From: Acidobacteriota bacterium
GTDB taxonomy: Bacteria; Acidobacteriota; Vicinamibacteria; Vicinamibacterales; UBA2999
DNA: 32,139 nt
NCBI GenBank assembly: GCA_021731165.1
Contig: JAKFXY010000013.1
Span: forward strand, 1-32,139
Reading direction: 5' to 3'
The translations under genes were made by a program, and so were the position numbers. Under the pieces are notes generated by a model. That model made no database searches and had not been told where the DNA came from. It worked only from the letters and a program-made list of their open reading frames with translations. Position 1 is the stretch's first letter; each line of letters opens with the position of its first letter. This document shows positions 18,459 through 26,902 of the stretch, in pieces.

Positions 18459-19652
18459 ATGGACCACCATTCACAGGGCCGACGTCCGCACTCCCACAGG
18501 GGCCGTCGCGGTCCGGACCGCCGCAATCCGGATCGCCGCCAGCCGCCGCAACCGGAACGGGCTGGTCGCGGAGGGGACCAGGTCGACGTGGAGCAGATCA
18601 TGCGCGACATCCGTGCACGGATCGCCACGAGTCACGGCATCGATCTCACCTCCCAGCAGATTCAGGAGCTCGCCGCACGGCGCCTAGAGGCGATCCTCGA
18701 TCCGCGAACGATGAAGCCGGGGCTCCTGGATCAGCTCCGCAAGGGCGCGGGCGTGCCTCGTCAGGCCGAGCCGGATTCACCGCGGCGCGCCGCGCCGTAC
18801 ACGTTCGACGAGACGTCACTGTATGAATCACATCGCGGACTGCTGCGATTCATCCGATCGCTTCTGAAACCGGTCCTCAAGCTTTTCCTCAACCCGGCCC
18901 CGCTGGTCACCGCGCTGAAGACGCAGGTCACCCTCAACGCGGAAGCGGCCGCGCGTGAGGACGACAACGATCGCCGTCAAGCGGAATGGAATGCGCTGCA
19001 CTATGAAGTGCTACAACGCGTGGTAACGGAGACGGCGCGTGTGAGCATCGAGTTGCAGAGCCTGTCGATGCACGTCGAGTCACTCTCCGGGAAGGTGGAC
19101 TTCAACGATCGGCGGGTCCGGGCGATGGAAGGCGCCTCGCCCCTACAGTCCAGGGCTGCACTGCGGCAGGTCGAGCCGTACGCCGCCGCGCCGCCGCGCC
19201 ATCAGGTCGTCGCATCCGACGTCGCCGAGGTGCCCCGTTCCGCCGCTGACGATCGCCCTGCTCCCGAAGACGTGCGGATGCCCGATGAACTCCAGGCCGG
19301 CGATGCGGTGAGGCCAGCTGACGGCCGGCCCCGCCGCCGACGCCGGCGGCGGGGCCGGCGCAGCGCCACCCCATTAGGCGAGACCCCGCCGACCTCCACA
19401 GCCGGAGTCCCTGACTCGGTTAGTCTGGCGGGCGGGCGGGAAAGCGAAGACGCGGACGAGGATACCGAGGCACCCATGAGCGCCAACGAAGTGGCCTGGG
19501 GAACCGCTGAAACTCCGGCTGTATCCACGGTGGCTCTCACGGACGCCACTCCGACCCCTCAGTACGAGGAATCAGAGCCCAGAACTCCAAGCGTGCCAGC
19601 GGCCGTCCCGGAGGCCGGGGACCGGTCGGAGCCCGGAGCCACCGAGGGGTAG
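18459..19652 (+). CDS. Hypothetical protein: conserved helical/coiled-coil segment with Arg-rich and disordered flanks
   Basis: 397 aa; QVDVEQIMRDIRARIATSHGIDLTSQQIQELAARRLEAI core; low-complexity Arg/Pro/Glu-rich ends; collinear with neighbours (4-bp gap to the DUF362 gene). Confidence 0.75.
   Translation: MDHHSQGRRPHSHRGRRGPDRRNPDRRQPPQPERAGRGGDQVDVEQIMRDIRARIATSHGIDLTSQQIQELAARRLEAILDPRTMKPGLLDQLRKGAGVPRQAEPDSPRRAAPYTFDETSLYESHRGLLRFIRSLLKPVLKLFLNPAPLVTALKTQVTLNAEAAAREDDNDRRQAEWNALHYEVLQRVVTETARVSIELQSLSMHVESLSGKVDFNDRRVRAMEGASPLQSRAALRQVEPYAAAPPRHQVVASDVAEVPRSAADDRPAPEDVRMPDELQAGDAVRPADGRPRRRRRRRGRRSATPLGETPPTSTAGVPDSVSLAGGRESEDADEDTEAPMSANEVAWGTAETPAVSTVALTDATPTPQYEESEPRTPSVPAAVPEAGDRSEPGATEG
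19324..19359. repeat. Perfect 16-bp GC hairpin inside CDS
   Basis: GCCGGCCCCGCCGCCG-ACGC-CGGCGGCGGGGCCGGC, all 16 bp complementary, 4-nt loop. Confidence 0.9.
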
Positions 19653-19689
19653 CGCCCTCCGGGTCGGGATCTCCTGAACTGATCGAGGC

Positions 19690-21000
19690 ATGAAGCTGGC
19701 GATCGTCGTGCAGCGGTACGGCACCGATATCAATGGCGGCGCCGAGCTGCACGCGCGCTACGTAGCCCAGCATCTGGCTCGCCACGCCGACGTCCGTGTG
19801 CTCACGACCTGCGCACGTGACTACGTGACATGGCGGAACGAAGTGCCTTCAGGCGAGGAACGGGTCAACGGAATTCCGGTGGAGCGCTTCCCTGTGAGGC
19901 ACGAGCGTGATCTGCGCGATTTCGGCCCGCGCTCAACGCATGTCTTCACTCGTCCGCACTCGCTCAACGACGAGTTGCGGTGGCTCGAAAGCGAAGGGCC
20001 CGCCAGCCCCACCCTGATCGCACGTGTGCGGAAGGCGCACCGCGACTCCGACTTCGTGCTGCTGTTCAGCGCACGTTACTATCAGGCCTATCACGGTGCG
20101 CGGGTTGCGGCTGATCGGGCGATCCTGGTTCCCACGGCCGAGCGCGAACCCGCGGTCGGCCTGAGCATGTTCGGACCGATCTTCCGGGGCGTCCGCGCCC
20201 TCATGTACAACTCGCACGAGGAACGAGCGCTCATCCAGGGATTGTCCGGCAATCACGACGTGCCGGCCGTCGTGGTGGGTGTCGGCTCGGAGATACCTGC
20301 TCGCACCGAGCCCGGTCGTGCCCGGCAGAAGTTCGGCCTGCACGGACCGTTCATCATCTACGTCGGCCGAATCGATGCGAACAAGGGCTGTGGGGAACTG
20401 TTCGATTACTTCTTGAAGTACCTCGAGCGATCCGGCCGACCCTTGACGCTGGCGCTGATCGGTCACCCGGTCATCGACATTCCGGTTCACCCCCAGATTA
20501 GGCACCTGGGCTACGTCTCGGACCAGGACAAGTTCGACGCCATCGCAGCCAGCGAGGCGCTCATCGTGCCCTCCTACTACGAGAGCCTGTCAATGGTGGC
20601 GCTCGAGGCGTGGGCACTCGGGCGACCGGTCATCGCCAACGCGGCCTGCGACGTCCTGCTCGGTCAGTGCCTTCGCAGCCACGCAGGGTTGTACTATGAC
20701 GACGCCTTGGAGTTTGCCGGCATACTTGATGCGGTGATCGACGACCCCGGTTTGGCCGCCGCGCTGGGGGCAAACGGCCGTGAGTTCTTCGCCAGCCATT
20801 ACAGCTGGCCTGTAGTCGAGCGGAAGTACCTGGACATGTTTGATCGACTGACGGCCGAGCCCGCGGCGCGGCGGATGGAGCCGCTTCCTGGATGGCGTGC
20901 GCGGCGGATGAGAACACTACCCGCGGCCGCCGAAGTGGTCGAGCGGATACCTACTGGCCCCGCCGAGTGGCGTCCGGCAGCACGAGGATCCGATCAGTGA
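19690..21000 (+). CDS. Glycosyltransferase family 4 (group 1) protein
   Basis: 436 aa; NGGAELHARYVAQHLA, IYVGRIDANKGCGELFDYF, VPSYYESLSMVALEAWALGRPVIA (canonical EX7E and Lys). Confidence 0.9.
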   Translation: MKLAIVVQRYGTDINGGAELHARYVAQHLARHADVRVLTTCARDYVTWRNEVPSGEERVNGIPVERFPVRHERDLRDFGPRSTHVFTRPHSLNDELRWLESEGPASPTLIARVRKAHRDSDFVLLFSARYYQAYHGARVAADRAILVPTAEREPAVGLSMFGPIFRGVRALMYNSHEERALIQGLSGNHDVPAVVVGVGSEIPARTEPGRARQKFGLHGPFIIYVGRIDANKGCGELFDYFLKYLERSGRPLTLALIGHPVIDIPVHPQIRHLGYVSDQDKFDAIAASEALIVPSYYESLSMVALEAWALGRPVIANAACDVLLGQCLRSHAGLYYDDALEFAGILDAVIDDPGLAAALGANGREFFASHYSWPVVERKYLDMFDRLTAEPAARRMEPLPGWRARRMRTLPAAAEVVERIPTGPAEWRPAARGSDQ

Positions 21001-22262
21001 GATTCGCGTTCATCACCCCGCGCTATGGCGCGGAAATCAGCTCCGGGCCTGAGCATGCGTGTCGGCTGCTGGCCGAGCAGATGGCACAACGACATGACGT
21101 GGATGTCATCACGACCTGCGCGCGTGACGCCGCCACGTGGAAGAACGAAGCCGCGGAAGGACCCGACAAGATCCGCGGCGTCGTCGTGCGGCGGTTCACT
21201 GTGACTCAGCCGCATGATGCCGCGGCCTTCGAGGCGCTGACCTTACGCCTTCAGAATGCTCCTCCGTCGAGAGCCGATGAGCTCGAATGGGTGCGTCAGC
21301 TCGGGCCATGGTCGCCAGGATTGATCGAGCATCTCAAGCGCCAGCACCGGACGTACGATGCCCTGGTCTTCTTCTCGCTGCACCACGCAACCACGGTCCA
21401 CGGCTTAGACATCGCGCCTGACCGCTCCGTGCTCTTTCCCTACGCTCAACTTGGTCCGGTCCTTCGTTTTGGCCTCTGGGTCGACGTGTTTCGCAAGCCC
21501 CAGGGTGTTGGTTTGTTGTCAGGCGCCGAACGCCGCTTGATCCGCGAATACGTGCACGTCACGCCGGCACATGAGGAGCTCGTTGGGATCGGCGTAGACC
21601 CGTCGCCACAGCAGACCTACCCTCGCCACCAGCAGGATCCCGCCGACGTCGTTGCCGATGAAGACGCCTCCGTGGAGACCGATGGACAGGAGGAGGTCGG
21701 CTACCTGGGCGGACGGGGAATCCCCTTCCGCAGGCGCCATCGTCTGTACGGACCCATCCTCCTGTACGGCGGCCGGGTCGAACCGGACAACGGCTGCGAG
21801 GAGATGTTGGATTACTTCCATGCCTACGCGGCCACTGACAGAGACACCGCGCTCGTGCTGATGGGCGCGAAGATGATGAAGATCCCTGAGGAGGAATACG
21901 TCAAGCTCGCAGGAGTTCTGCCCGCTGGCGAACGCATGGTGGCATATGAGGCGGCTGAGGTCACGATAACGCCGGCATCGGACGATCTCCTCGCGGAGGC
22001 GCTCATGGAGAGCCTCGCCGTGGGAACGCCCGTGCTCGCCAGTGCGCGAAACGAGGCAGCCGTCGAGCACTGCAGGTGCGCCAACGCCGGACTGTATTAC
22101 GCCACTCGGGACGAGTTCGTAGAAGGGCTCCGCCTGCTCATGACCAACACAAAGCTGCGCGAACGGCTCGGCGAGAACGGCCGACAGTACGTCCGTCAGC
22201 AGTATCTGTGGGACGCGGTGATGAGCAGGTTCGAACGTCTGGTCATGCGGCCCCGGAAATAG
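20997..22262 (+). CDS. Glycosyltransferase family 4-like protein, divergent paralog
   Basis: GTG start at 20997 overlapping the upstream TGA; VRFAFITPRYGAEISSGPEHACRLLAEQMAQ, YGGRVEPDNGCEEMLDYF, GTPVLASARNEAAVEHCRCANAGLYY; clear similarity to the preceding GT. Confidence 0.85.
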   Translation: MRFAFITPRYGAEISSGPEHACRLLAEQMAQRHDVDVITTCARDAATWKNEAAEGPDKIRGVVVRRFTVTQPHDAAAFEALTLRLQNAPPSRADELEWVRQLGPWSPGLIEHLKRQHRTYDALVFFSLHHATTVHGLDIAPDRSVLFPYAQLGPVLRFGLWVDVFRKPQGVGLLSGAERRLIREYVHVTPAHEELVGIGVDPSPQQTYPRHQQDPADVVADEDASVETDGQEEVGYLGGRGIPFRRRHRLYGPILLYGGRVEPDNGCEEMLDYFHAYAATDRDTALVLMGAKMMKIPEEEYVKLAGVLPAGERMVAYEAAEVTITPASDDLLAEALMESLAVGTPVLASARNEAAVEHCRCANAGLYYATRDEFVEGLRLLMTNTKLRERLGENGRQYVRQQYLWDAVMSRFERLVMRPRK

Positions 22263-22263
22263 C

Positions 22264-23730
22264 TCACTCGCGAGCCAGTCGCGCCGCGTGCTGTGCGGCC
22301 TTGGACCGCGCGGCCGACTCCTCCTCCAAGGCCTGGTCGGACTTCTTCCGGCGAGTGCCGATTTCGTACCTCTTGATCATCTCGTTCAACGTGGTTGGCT
22401 TGATGCCGAGTAGCTCAGCGGCCCGCTTCTGTACGCCGCCCGCGGCCTCGAGCGTCGACTCGATCAGTCGCTTCTCCACGCTCGTGACGACATCCTTGAA
22501 CGAGATACCCTCGGGTGGAACGACGAATGGCGGAATCTGGAACTTCGCCGGCGTCCGCACGTGATCCGGAATGAGGTCCAGGCCGATCTTCGCACCTGAA
22601 CTGAGCACCACCGCTCTCTCCATGACGTTCTCCAGCTCTCGCACATTCCCAGGCCAGTCGTACTCAATCAGCAGGTCCAGCGCATCACCCGCCAACTCGA
22701 GCCCCGGCCTCTGATTCTCCTGTCCGTACTTCTCGAGGAAATAATGCGCGAGCAGCGGGACGTCTTCCTTGCGCTCGCGCAGTGGCGGCAGCAGGATGTT
22801 GATCACGTGCAAGCGGTAGAAGAGGTCCTCCCTGAATCGTCCGTCCTCGACCATCTCCCGAAGATCGCAGTTCGTTGCGGCAATGATGCGCACATCGACC
22901 TTGATGGTGTCCATGCCTCCAAGGCGCATGAACTCCCGCTCCTGCATCACGCGTAGCAGCTTGGCCTGTGTCTCCAGGGAAATATTGCCAATCTCGTCGA
23001 AGAAGATGCTCCCCTTGTCGGCCCTGTCGCACAGTCCCTTCTTGGGATAGACCGCTCCCGTAAACGCCCCCTTGACATGCCCGAACAACGTGGATTCGAG
23101 CAGGTCCGGTGGCAGATTGCCGGAATTCACGGTCACGAACGCGCGATCGGCGCGCGCCGAGTTCGTGTGGATCGCTCGCGCGACGAGCTCTTTGCCGGTG
23201 CCGCTCTCACCGGTGATTAGAATCGTCGAGCGACTCGGCGCCGCCTGGATAATCAAGTCGAACACTTGCTTCATCCGCGAACTTCGCCCGATGATTCCGG
23301 CAAAGCGCTGTGACTGCGCCTGCAGATTCTGTCGGAGCGCGGTATTCTCGGCCATCAACCGGCGACGCTCGACGGCGTTGCGGACGACGACGAGGACCTC
23401 GTCATTCTTGAACGGCTTGGTGATGTAGTCGAAGGCACCGCGCTTCATCGCGGCAATGGCGGTCTCGACAGACGCGAACGCCGTAATCATCAGTACCGGC
23501 AGATCGTCGTCGTTCTTCTTCAGCCCGTCGAGCGTGGCAATGCCGTCCATCCCCGGCATCATGACGTCCACGATGGCCGCGTCGAACGGTACCGATCGTG
23601 CCAGCTCAATTCCCTCCGCGCCGTCCACGGCAAGACGAACGTCGTACCCTTCTCGCGTGAGGAGCGTGTCGAGGATCTCGCGCATGATCTCCTCGTCGTC
23701 AATGACCAGAACGGAGCCCTTGCGCGCCAT
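22264..23730 (-). CDS. Sigma-54-dependent response regulator (NtrC family)
   Basis: Start MARKGSVLVIDDEEIM at 23730; receiver DVMMPGMDG, GESGTGKELVARAIH Walker A, GAFTGA motif, C-terminal Fis-type HTH. Confidence 0.95.
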   Translation of the reverse strand: MARKGSVLVIDDEEIMREILDTLLTREGYDVRLAVDGAEGIELARSVPFDAAIVDVMMPGMDGIATLDGLKKNDDDLPVLMITAFASVETAIAAMKRGAFDYITKPFKNDEVLVVVRNAVERRRLMAENTALRQNLQAQSQRFAGIIGRSSRMKQVFDLIIQAAPSRSTILITGESGTGKELVARAIHTNSARADRAFVTVNSGNLPPDLLESTLFGHVKGAFTGAVYPKKGLCDRADKGSIFFDEIGNISLETQAKLLRVMQEREFMRLGGMDTIKVDVRIIAATNCDLREMVEDGRFREDLFYRLHVINILLPPLRERKEDVPLLAHYFLEKYGQENQRPGLELAGDALDLLIEYDWPGNVRELENVMERAVVLSSGAKIGLDLIPDHVRTPAKFQIPPFVVPPEGISFKDVVTSVEKRLIESTLEAAGGVQKRAAELLGIKPTTLNEMIKRYEIGTRRKKSDQALEEESAARSKAAQHAARLARE

Positions 23731-23743
23731 CGACACCCAGTCC

Positions 23744-26656
23744 TCAGTGCCGTGCCGCACGGGCCGCCAGCTGGGCTGGCGCGGTGGGAAGGGAGAGAGT
23801 GAAACGGGTACCATGGCCAGGACCACTCTCGCAGTCGATCAAGCCATCGTGTTCGCGCACAATGCCGTAGGTAATCGACAGACCGAGGCCCGTGCCCTGT
23901 CCGATCGACTTCGTCGTGAAAAACGGATCGTAGATGCGAGCCAGGTGCTCACTGGGAATCCCTGAGCCCGTATCGGCCACCTCCGCAATCGCTCGACCGT
24001 CATCGATTCGAGTCGAGACCGACAACCAGCCGCCTTTCGGCATCGCGTCCTTGGCATTGAGAAACAGGTTGAGAAACACCTGCTGCAGCTTGTGTTCGAT
24101 GCCACGTACGATGAGAGGTTCAGACGCAAGCTCTCGCCGCATCTTGATGCGGTGAATTTCGAACTGATGCTCGAGCAACGACAGCACGTCGGTGATCACC
24201 ACGTTGACGTCCACGGTAGTCAGATCGGAGGCCCCGATTGCGGCGGGCCGCGAGAGGTTCAGCAGTCCGTTGACAATCTTCGCGGCACGAAAGGTCTGAC
24301 GCTCGATCTTCTCGAGCAGGCGCGTGCGGGGGTCCTCCGGGTCGGCGCCTTCCAGAAGCATCTGCGTGAAACTGGAAATGCCGGTCAGCGGCGTGTTCAC
24401 CTCGTGAGCCACCCCGGCCGCCAACAGACCGATTGACGCCATCTTCTCGGAGATCTGCAACTGCTCCTCGAGCTGCACACGGCGCGTGATGTCCTCGACA
24501 ATCACGATTGTCCCGACCGTGGTCATCGCTGCGTCCGCCGACGCGCGCAGCGGCACTACCGACGCATTGACGATGATCGTGCGCCCCTCGCCGGCCGAAC
24601 GGCCGGCCAGCGGAATTCGCGAGAGAGTCGTGCCGCGAGGACAGTCGCGGCGTGCCGCCCGGACCGCTTCAACGAATGGCGGGGCGAACATGTCGTGGAG
24701 ATGGCGCCCGACGGACTCGCTGCGAGACACGCCGTACAGCTGTTCAAGTGCGTGGTTCCATCGGACGATTCGATCGTCGAGATTGACGACCAAGAGGCCG
24801 TCATCCAGTGACTCGAGGATGTTCTCATTGAAGCTGTGGAGCCGATCGAGTTCATCCGCCTTGACGTGCAGCTGCCGGTAGAGACGCGCATTCTCGAGCG
24901 CCGTTGCTATCTGACCGGCCACGGTCGCGAGCAACCCCATGTCCTCACTATTCAGCGGCCTGCCGGTAGCCTTCCGGCCAAGCGCGATGATGGCGATCGT
25001 GCCTTCCTTCGCCACACATGGAACGAAGTAGTACAGCCCGGCATCGCGCCAGAACTCGATCTCTTCGACTGGGAAGCGACTGACGGCCATCGGATCGTCG
25101 AGTGCCACGGTATGACCATCGCCAAGGCGTGTGCCGAGACCGGACTGTCGGGATAGTTCCGGCGGATGGCCATCACTAAAGCCCGACGCGCGAACGGAAC
25201 GGAAGTGTGGCTCTATCTCGTCATCGAGCATGAGGGCCATGCGATCGACAAGGAGGGTCTCTACGACACGCGAGACGAGGCGTTCGGCCAGCCGGTTCAG
25301 ATCGAGGTCGCTGTTGAGGTCACGGGCAAACCCGACAAGCGCACGGCGGTAGTCGTACCGATCGCGGTAGAACGCACGATCGAGCAGGCTCTGCATCGCT
25401 TCCTTCACCGGGGGCGCGAGCAGGAGTGCCACCAGGGTTGCGAGCACCGCGATCAACCAGTTGTGTCCGGTGTCGCCCTTGAGGAGCACCCGCTCCACGG
25501 CCTGCAGAAGAATCGCGTAGATCGCGACGATCGCCGAGAGCGCTGCTACGTATACCAGCGCGCGTTTGACGATGACCTCCACGTCCATCAGGCGATAGCG
25601 AACGATCGCCGAGGCGTACGCGAGCGGAATCAGACTCAACGGGATGGCTGACAATTGCATCGGCAGCGACGGCTCAATGCCAAAGGCATACGGCAGCGCA
25701 TATCCGAGCGCGAACGGCGTTGCCCCCAGCGTGGTACCCCAGGCAATCCAGCTGAGCTGTCGGCGTCCGGTGATCGAGCGAACCTCGGCCAATGCTCGGC
25801 CGAGGATGGCGAGGCCGCCGATGAAGGATACGGCCAGGTAGAAGAGCTCAATTCGATCGAGCGTCTCGATCAACCGAATGAACACCGGCGCACCCAGGCC
25901 ACCACGCGCAACCGCCACGACCCGGGCGGCGCCGAGCACGGCGGCCGGCACATAGAGCAGCGGGATGATGGTGCGGCCGGGCGAACCGGCGGTCCAGCGT
26001 CGTTCGCGCTCGGGAAAGATCAGTGTGAAGTGCAGGAAGAGCGGCGGGAGCAGCAACGTGGCCACGACGTCGCCCCAGTAGAAGATCCAATCCAGACGAT
26101 CGAGCCGGCCGCTAAAGGAGAATGTGAACAGGCCGAAGAAGGCGACCGATAGCCAGAAGAAGTGCAGCGTGGCCGGGTCGCGCGGGCGGCGGAGACGCAC
26201 GGCCCCGCCGATGATCAGCGTGAAGATGCCGACGCCCGCGAGCAGAAAGTAGAACGCGCCTGGGGCGTTGGGAATCGGGGCGACACGTACCTCGATGACT
26301 TGCGGCGAACCGAGGCGGAAGACGGTATATCGAACCAAGTCCCCGGCAGCGGCCGCGTGGAGAGCTCTGACCACGTCATCGACCGCCTGGACCGGACGGC
26401 CGTCAATGGCCAGGAGAACGTCCCCGGCCATGAGGCCGGCAACGGCCGCCGGGGTATGTGGTGCAATCTCTCCGACAACGACGCCTTCGGCTCGATGCGC
26501 CCAAAGGACTCCGTCCTCGAACTCATTCCAGGTAGCCACGGTCGCCACGTTTGCCACACCAAGACAAAGCAGCACAGCCACGACGACGGCCGGAAACACC
26601 GGTTGATGCCATCGCGCTAAGTCCAAGGCGCCGGTAAAAGAGCGGATCGCCGTCAT
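23744..26656 (-). CDS. Membrane sensor histidine kinase with N-terminal PDZ, GAF and PAS domains
   Basis: Likely start MTAIRSFTGALD at 26656; PDZ-like VVGEIAPHTPAAVAGLMAGDVLLAIDGRPV; multi-TM block; HisKA AAGVAHEVNTPLTGI; HATPase LFLNAKDAMPKGG, DTGSGIP, GTGLGLSITYGIV. Confidence 0.92.
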   Translation of the reverse strand: MTAIRSFTGALDLARWHQPVFPAVVVAVLLCLGVANVATVATWNEFEDGVLWAHRAEGVVVGEIAPHTPAAVAGLMAGDVLLAIDGRPVQAVDDVVRALHAAAAGDLVRYTVFRLGSPQVIEVRVAPIPNAPGAFYFLLAGVGIFTLIIGGAVRLRRPRDPATLHFFWLSVAFFGLFTFSFSGRLDRLDWIFYWGDVVATLLLPPLFLHFTLIFPERERRWTAGSPGRTIIPLLYVPAAVLGAARVVAVARGGLGAPVFIRLIETLDRIELFYLAVSFIGGLAILGRALAEVRSITGRRQLSWIAWGTTLGATPFALGYALPYAFGIEPSLPMQLSAIPLSLIPLAYASAIVRYRLMDVEVIVKRALVYVAALSAIVAIYAILLQAVERVLLKGDTGHNWLIAVLATLVALLLAPPVKEAMQSLLDRAFYRDRYDYRRALVGFARDLNSDLDLNRLAERLVSRVVETLLVDRMALMLDDEIEPHFRSVRASGFSDGHPPELSRQSGLGTRLGDGHTVALDDPMAVSRFPVEEIEFWRDAGLYYFVPCVAKEGTIAIIALGRKATGRPLNSEDMGLLATVAGQIATALENARLYRQLHVKADELDRLHSFNENILESLDDGLLVVNLDDRIVRWNHALEQLYGVSRSESVGRHLHDMFAPPFVEAVRAARRDCPRGTTLSRIPLAGRSAGEGRTIIVNASVVPLRASADAAMTTVGTIVIVEDITRRVQLEEQLQISEKMASIGLLAAGVAHEVNTPLTGISSFTQMLLEGADPEDPRTRLLEKIERQTFRAAKIVNGLLNLSRPAAIGASDLTTVDVNVVITDVLSLLEHQFEIHRIKMRRELASEPLIVRGIEHKLQQVFLNLFLNAKDAMPKGGWLSVSTRIDDGRAIAEVADTGSGIPSEHLARIYDPFFTTKSIGQGTGLGLSITYGIVREHDGLIDCESGPGHGTRFTLSLPTAPAQLAARAARH

Positions 26657-26853
26657 GCTTCGACTGAATTGGGCTGAGGTACGCACCTCGGCACCCGATG
26701 AGGGAGCAATCGGTATACCAGCGCGAGGATCAGGGTTTTTCGCGTAAATCACTATAAATAAGTCTCTTATCAGCGGCTCTCACATCAAATAGCGTCCACG
26801 GATCCAACTGAAGGGAGTAGATATTCAACTTTTCGGAGACGCCGTCGAAAGAC

Positions 26854-26877
26854 AAAAAAAGGAGGCGATGCCTCCTT
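26854..26877 (-). terminator. Rho-independent terminator downstream of barrel gene
   Basis: Minus strand AAGGAGGC-ATC-GCCTCCTT followed by a T-tract (TTTTTTTGTC). Confidence 0.88.
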
Positions 26878-26902
26878 GGTCCGTGGACCCGTACGTCGCC
26901 AG

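Noticed and set aside
24590-24607. GCCGGCC-GAAC-GGCCGGC hairpin in the kinase gene
   Set aside because: Only a 7-bp stem in GC-rich coding sequence; expected by chance.
26657-26752. Upstream GTG start (MIYAKN...) for the histidine kinase
   Set aside because: It overlaps a TATAGT -10-like element and lacks a signal-like start; MTAIRS at 26656 just before the first TM segment is more plausible.
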